This document shows positions 17,535-20,076 of a stretch of DNA of 20,076 nucleotides, piece by piece. Numbering within the stretch: the stretch's first letter is position 1; each line of letters starts with the position of its first letter. Source of the DNA: a virus. The translations under genes and the position numbers were made by a program. The notes beneath the pieces are model-generated. The model saw only the letters and a program-made list of their open reading frames with translations, did not search any database and was not told the DNA's origin. The stretch is taken from positions 1 to 20,076 of IMG/VR virus record IMGVR_UViG_3300025601_000166; one strand, 5' to 3'.

Positions 17535-18689
17535 ATGGAACTTACAACTTTTTCAATCCCATCATTTCGTAAGGACGCTATCAAAAAGCGACTTGAAAAA
17601 CTTGCTGGTAAAGCCACTAAATATGGAAATCCTGATATTACTATTAACTTTGGCGATACTAAACTAGTTAATATAAAAACCGAAGATGGCACGCGCGCCT
17701 ACGAATTCATTGATGTTACTGTATCCGGTGAGGTTCCTCAGATCTCTGGTTGGCAACTACAAGCTCGCGTTGAGTTAATGAATGATGAAAACCTTGTACA
17801 TATTGTACCTGGAGTAGAAACACAGCTTTCAAGCCATTTCCGTACGCATAATGGACATTGTGACCATTGTAATACTAATCGGCGCCGAAATGATGTCTAT
17901 GTATTGACTAATAAAACTGAACAAATTGCAGTGGGTCGTTCTTGTCTACGTGACTTCTTAGGAATTGATGACCCTAAAGCTATTGTTAATCGTGCCCAAT
18001 TCTTTGAAGAACTTCGCAACATGCAAGATGAGGATATGATCGGCGGCTTTGGATCATTGGGCTATCTTGATCTACATACAATTCTTTTGCTTTCAGCTGC
18101 GTATATTCGTACTAAAGGATATATCTCGAGGGCAAAACAGCAAGAGACTGGATATGAAACAACCGGTGATGCTGTAATGTTTACCATTCAAAATATACCA
18201 GGATATGAGATAAAAACAACCGAGGCTGATAAGCAATGGGCCGAAAAAACAATTGGTTTCTTCCGGGGTGTAGAACCCTTTGGCAATGATTATATGGACA
18301 ACATTCGTGTTTTAATGAAACAAGATATTATAAAAAATCAACACGTTGCACTTATTGCAAGTTCAGTTATTACTGCACAGCGCGAATTGGCACCTAAACC
18401 AGAGGTAAAACAAAGTAACTTTGTAGGTGAAGTAAAGCAACGGTTAAAAGGGCTCGAACTGGTAGTTGAAAAAATTATCTTTCTCGGGCACGGCGCGTTC
18501 GGCCCTTCCTTTCTGCATCTTATGAAAGACACAGACGGTAATGTATTCTCTTGGATCACTGGTAATAAACTAGAGGCTGATGACGGTGCTATCATAAAAC
18601 TAGATGCTTCAGTAAAGCAACATAAACTATACAACGGTGTAAAACAGACTGTGCTTACTCGCGCACGTCAACTAGAAAGTGTAAACTAA
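17535..18689 (+). CDS. conserved protein with zinc-binding and OB-like regions, 384 aa
   Basis: The N-terminal 90 residues are beta-rich. Residues 108-112 are HCDHC and 'GRSCLRDFLG' follows at 134-143, so C109, C112 and C137 (with a His such as H101 or H108) may hold zinc in a treble-clef-like site with the basic 'NRRRNDVYVL' strand between. A helical middle follows. The C-terminal 90 residues ('RLKGLELVVEKIIFLGHGAF', 'TDGNVFSWITG', 'DASVKQHKLYNGVKQTVLTR') read like a small OB-like barrel. Proteins with the HCDHC..RRR and GxxCLxDFxG motifs occur in phages and conjugative elements without known function. Context with UvsE and the zinc/OB features suggest DNA binding, by inference. Confidence 0.72.
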   Translation: MELTTFSIPSFRKDAIKKRLEKLAGKATKYGNPDITINFGDTKLVNIKTEDGTRAYEFIDVTVSGEVPQISGWQLQARVELMNDENLVHIVPGVETQLSSHFRTHNGHCDHCNTNRRRNDVYVLTNKTEQIAVGRSCLRDFLGIDDPKAIVNRAQFFEELRNMQDEDMIGGFGSLGYLDLHTILLLSAAYIRTKGYISRAKQQETGYETTGDAVMFTIQNIPGYEIKTTEADKQWAEKTIGFFRGVEPFGNDYMDNIRVLMKQDIIKNQHVALIASSVITAQRELAPKPEVKQSNFVGEVKQRLKGLELVVEKIIFLGHGAFGPSFLHLMKDTDGNVFSWITGNKLEADDGAIIKLDASVKQHKLYNGVKQTVLTRARQLESVN

Positions 18690-19714
18690 TGACTGGTAAA
18701 ATTGGATTTGCATGTAAATATTATCACGAAGATCAAACAATAGATAAAAAGCAACTTAATCTTATTGAACAAGCATTGCGACCAAAGTCCACTACAATTA
18801 CATGGCTGAACAGGCAAACCGCAAAAGTTGCTTTTGAAAAACTATGGGGTATACTAGAGCATAATATGCAAAGTACTAACAACCTAGTACAATATGTGGC
18901 AAATCTTGACCCTCAGTTGCGAATACTAAGATTAGGCAGTGACATATTACCTGCATATACTGAACCTACCTGGAGTTGCTTCTGGCAGCAAACCGATGTT
19001 AAAAACTATTGCCAAGAAAAACTTGCAGATATCGGCAAAATTGCAAGACAAGCCAATGTAAGGCTTTCAATGCACCCAGGTGCCTTCTGTGTTCTTGCAT
19101 CTGCCACACCCTCAATTGTAGAAAAAAGCATTCAGGAAATTGAATATCATGCAGATCTAATTCGATATATGGGCTATGGTAATAGGTTTCAAGACTTTAA
19201 ATGCAACGTTCATATTTCAGGTAAAAAAGGACCTGCTGGGATACTTGATATTTTACCAAGATTGTCTACTGAGGCAAGAAACTCAATTACTATCGAAAAC
19301 GATGAAAACGGTTGGGGACTAGATGCAAGTCTGGAATTGGAAAAACACTTGGCGCTTGTAGTAGACATACACCATCACTGGGTTCGCGCTGAAGAATATA
19401 TCTTGCCTACCGATGATAGATTTAAACGAGTGCTTGATTCTTGGCGTGGCGTGCAACCCGTTATTCATTATTCATATAGCAGAGATGAACATCTTCCTAG
19501 TGAATTTAAACATGATACTATGCCTGATATGCCAGAATTGCTAAACACAGGCTATAAAAAGCAAAAACTACGAGCTCACAGTGACTGGTTTCCTAACCGA
19601 CATGTAAATCAATACGCCTTATCATTTCTAGATTATGCAGATATTATGTGCGAATCAAAGATGAAAAATCTAGCAAGCATTAAACTATACAAGGAATATG
19701 CCAATGGGAATTAA
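18689..19714 (+). CDS. uvsE: UV-damage endonuclease (UvsE/UVDE)
   Basis: The 341-aa protein is a UVDE TIM-barrel endonuclease. The metal-binding residues are in the expected strands: 'RLSMHPGAF' (H129), 'NVHISGKKG' (H175), 'ITIENDENGW' (E203), 'VVDIHHHW' (H228-H230) and 'VIHYSYSRDEHLPS', then 'LRAHSDWF' at the end. It nicks DNA 5' of UV photoproducts and other helix distortions, starting an alternative excision repair. T4 uses the unrelated DenV for this job. The ATG at 18689 overlaps the previous stop (TAATG), so it shares the promoter at 17480 with the zinc/OB protein. Confidence 0.9.
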   Translation: MTGKIGFACKYYHEDQTIDKKQLNLIEQALRPKSTTITWLNRQTAKVAFEKLWGILEHNMQSTNNLVQYVANLDPQLRILRLGSDILPAYTEPTWSCFWQQTDVKNYCQEKLADIGKIARQANVRLSMHPGAFCVLASATPSIVEKSIQEIEYHADLIRYMGYGNRFQDFKCNVHISGKKGPAGILDILPRLSTEARNSITIENDENGWGLDASLELEKHLALVVDIHHHWVRAEEYILPTDDRFKRVLDSWRGVQPVIHYSYSRDEHLPSEFKHDTMPDMPELLNTGYKKQKLRAHSDWFPNRHVNQYALSFLDYADIMCESKMKNLASIKLYKEYANGN

Positions 19715-19747
19715 ACTTAACATTTGCAATAGTACATAAATAAACCT

Positions 19748-20076
19748 ATGAGCGGAATAAGACATAAAAATATACCCCTGAAAGAAGAATTAGAGACCCT
19801 TTACCTAAAGGAAGGGTCTACTATTTCGTCTGTTGCTAGGCATTATTCCACTTCCAATCCTACTCTAAGAGTTTGGTTAGATGGTTATGGAATACCTCGA
19901 AAGAGTCATAAGCAAGCATCTGCTGAAGCTAATAATAGAAATCGCAGACTCACAAAGCCCAGTAAGGAAGAATTGTTGCAGCTTTATCAAGAAAACAATA
20001 TTAAGTCTCTAGAGAAATACTATGGAGTAGGTCAACAGACCATATATGACTGGCTTTATTCTTATGATATTGATAC
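19748..20076 (+). CDS. helix-turn-helix protein, incomplete at window end
   Basis: The frame from ATG 19748 stays open to the window edge (109 codons). It contains two helix-turn-helix-like repeats of about 35 residues: 'LETLYLKEGSTISSVARHYS...LRVWLDGYGIPRK' and 'LLQLYQENNIKSLEKYYGVGQQTIYDWLYSYDI', about 65 residues apart. Repeats of this type stand at the N-terminus of phage HNH homing endonucleases and of some transposon-like DNA-binding proteins, so a fourth homing endonuclease is the likeliest identity; the catalytic part would lie outside the window. No Shine-Dalgarno sequence is visible. A CATAAATA (19735-19742) just upstream is one base from the late consensus. Confidence 0.6.
   Translation, partial: MSGIRHKNIPLKEELETLYLKEGSTISSVARHYSTSNPTLRVWLDGYGIPRKSHKQASAEANNRNRRLTKPSKEELLQLYQENNIKSLEKYYGVGQQTIYDWLYSYDID

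Noticed and set aside
19735-19742. CATAAATA before the last gene
   Set aside because: One mismatch and too close to the ATG for a normal leader; mentioned only in the gene entry.

Overview
The window is a dense, AT-rich stretch of a T4-like (straboviral or myoviral type) bacteriophage genome. The evidence is the gene set: T4-type RNase H, a gp1-like dNMP kinase, PhoH, a PAAR tail-tip protein, a WYL_2-type small protein, a PTH2 hydrolase, UV-damage endonuclease and several homing endonuclease genes. Genes are packed with ATGA-type overlaps, and exact T4-type late promoters (TATAAATA) are present. A GapR/DUF2312 homologue, typical of Alphaproteobacteria, points to an alphaproteobacterial host; that is an inference from one gene and overall similarity.

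Layout. 1-3178: small plus-strand genes, mostly unknown, including a YqeY/GatB-like protein, a glutaredoxin and a RuvC-like nuclease. 3175-7002: a second plus-strand block behind a sigma70-type promoter, with dNMP kinase, a WYL_2-like protein, a glycosyltransferase and RNase H. 6976-7437: a minus-strand GIY-YIG-like homing endonuclease converging on the RNase H gene. 7550-9807: a DUF6433-like protein, a 54-aa charged protein, a HAD phosphatase, a small FmdB-like protein and PhoH. 9804-10117 (minus): a decayed homing endonuclease. 10190-12119: PAAR protein, PD-(D/E)XK nuclease, a 24-aa peptide, a cytidine-deaminase-fold protein and a small unknown. 12120-13021 (minus): a second homing endonuclease split by a frameshift. 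13195-19714: early-type accessory genes in short operons, including small membrane proteins, PTH2, GapR-like, SLOG/DprA-like, a zinc/OB-fold unknown and UvsE. 19748-end: a truncated helix-turn-helix gene.

Regulation. Six sigma70-like promoters with 17-bp spacers lie 55-63 bp upstream of the start codons they serve. Four carry the same CGAATCGG core in the spacer. Three TATAAATA late promoters on the minus strand stand before the homing endonucleases or their remnant. Each is followed six bases later by a stem-loop of identical architecture but different stem sequences, with fixed unpaired CGC, C and TCTAG. This covarying leader is the best candidate in the window for an undescribed element.

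Sequence quality or decay. Three genes (homing endonuclease at 12120-13021, 14100-14395 and 14713-15065) each become intact if one base is added to a short homopolymer. A fourth gene (about 15589-15768) has a good ribosome-binding site but no standard start codon. These may be real mutations or base-calling errors.
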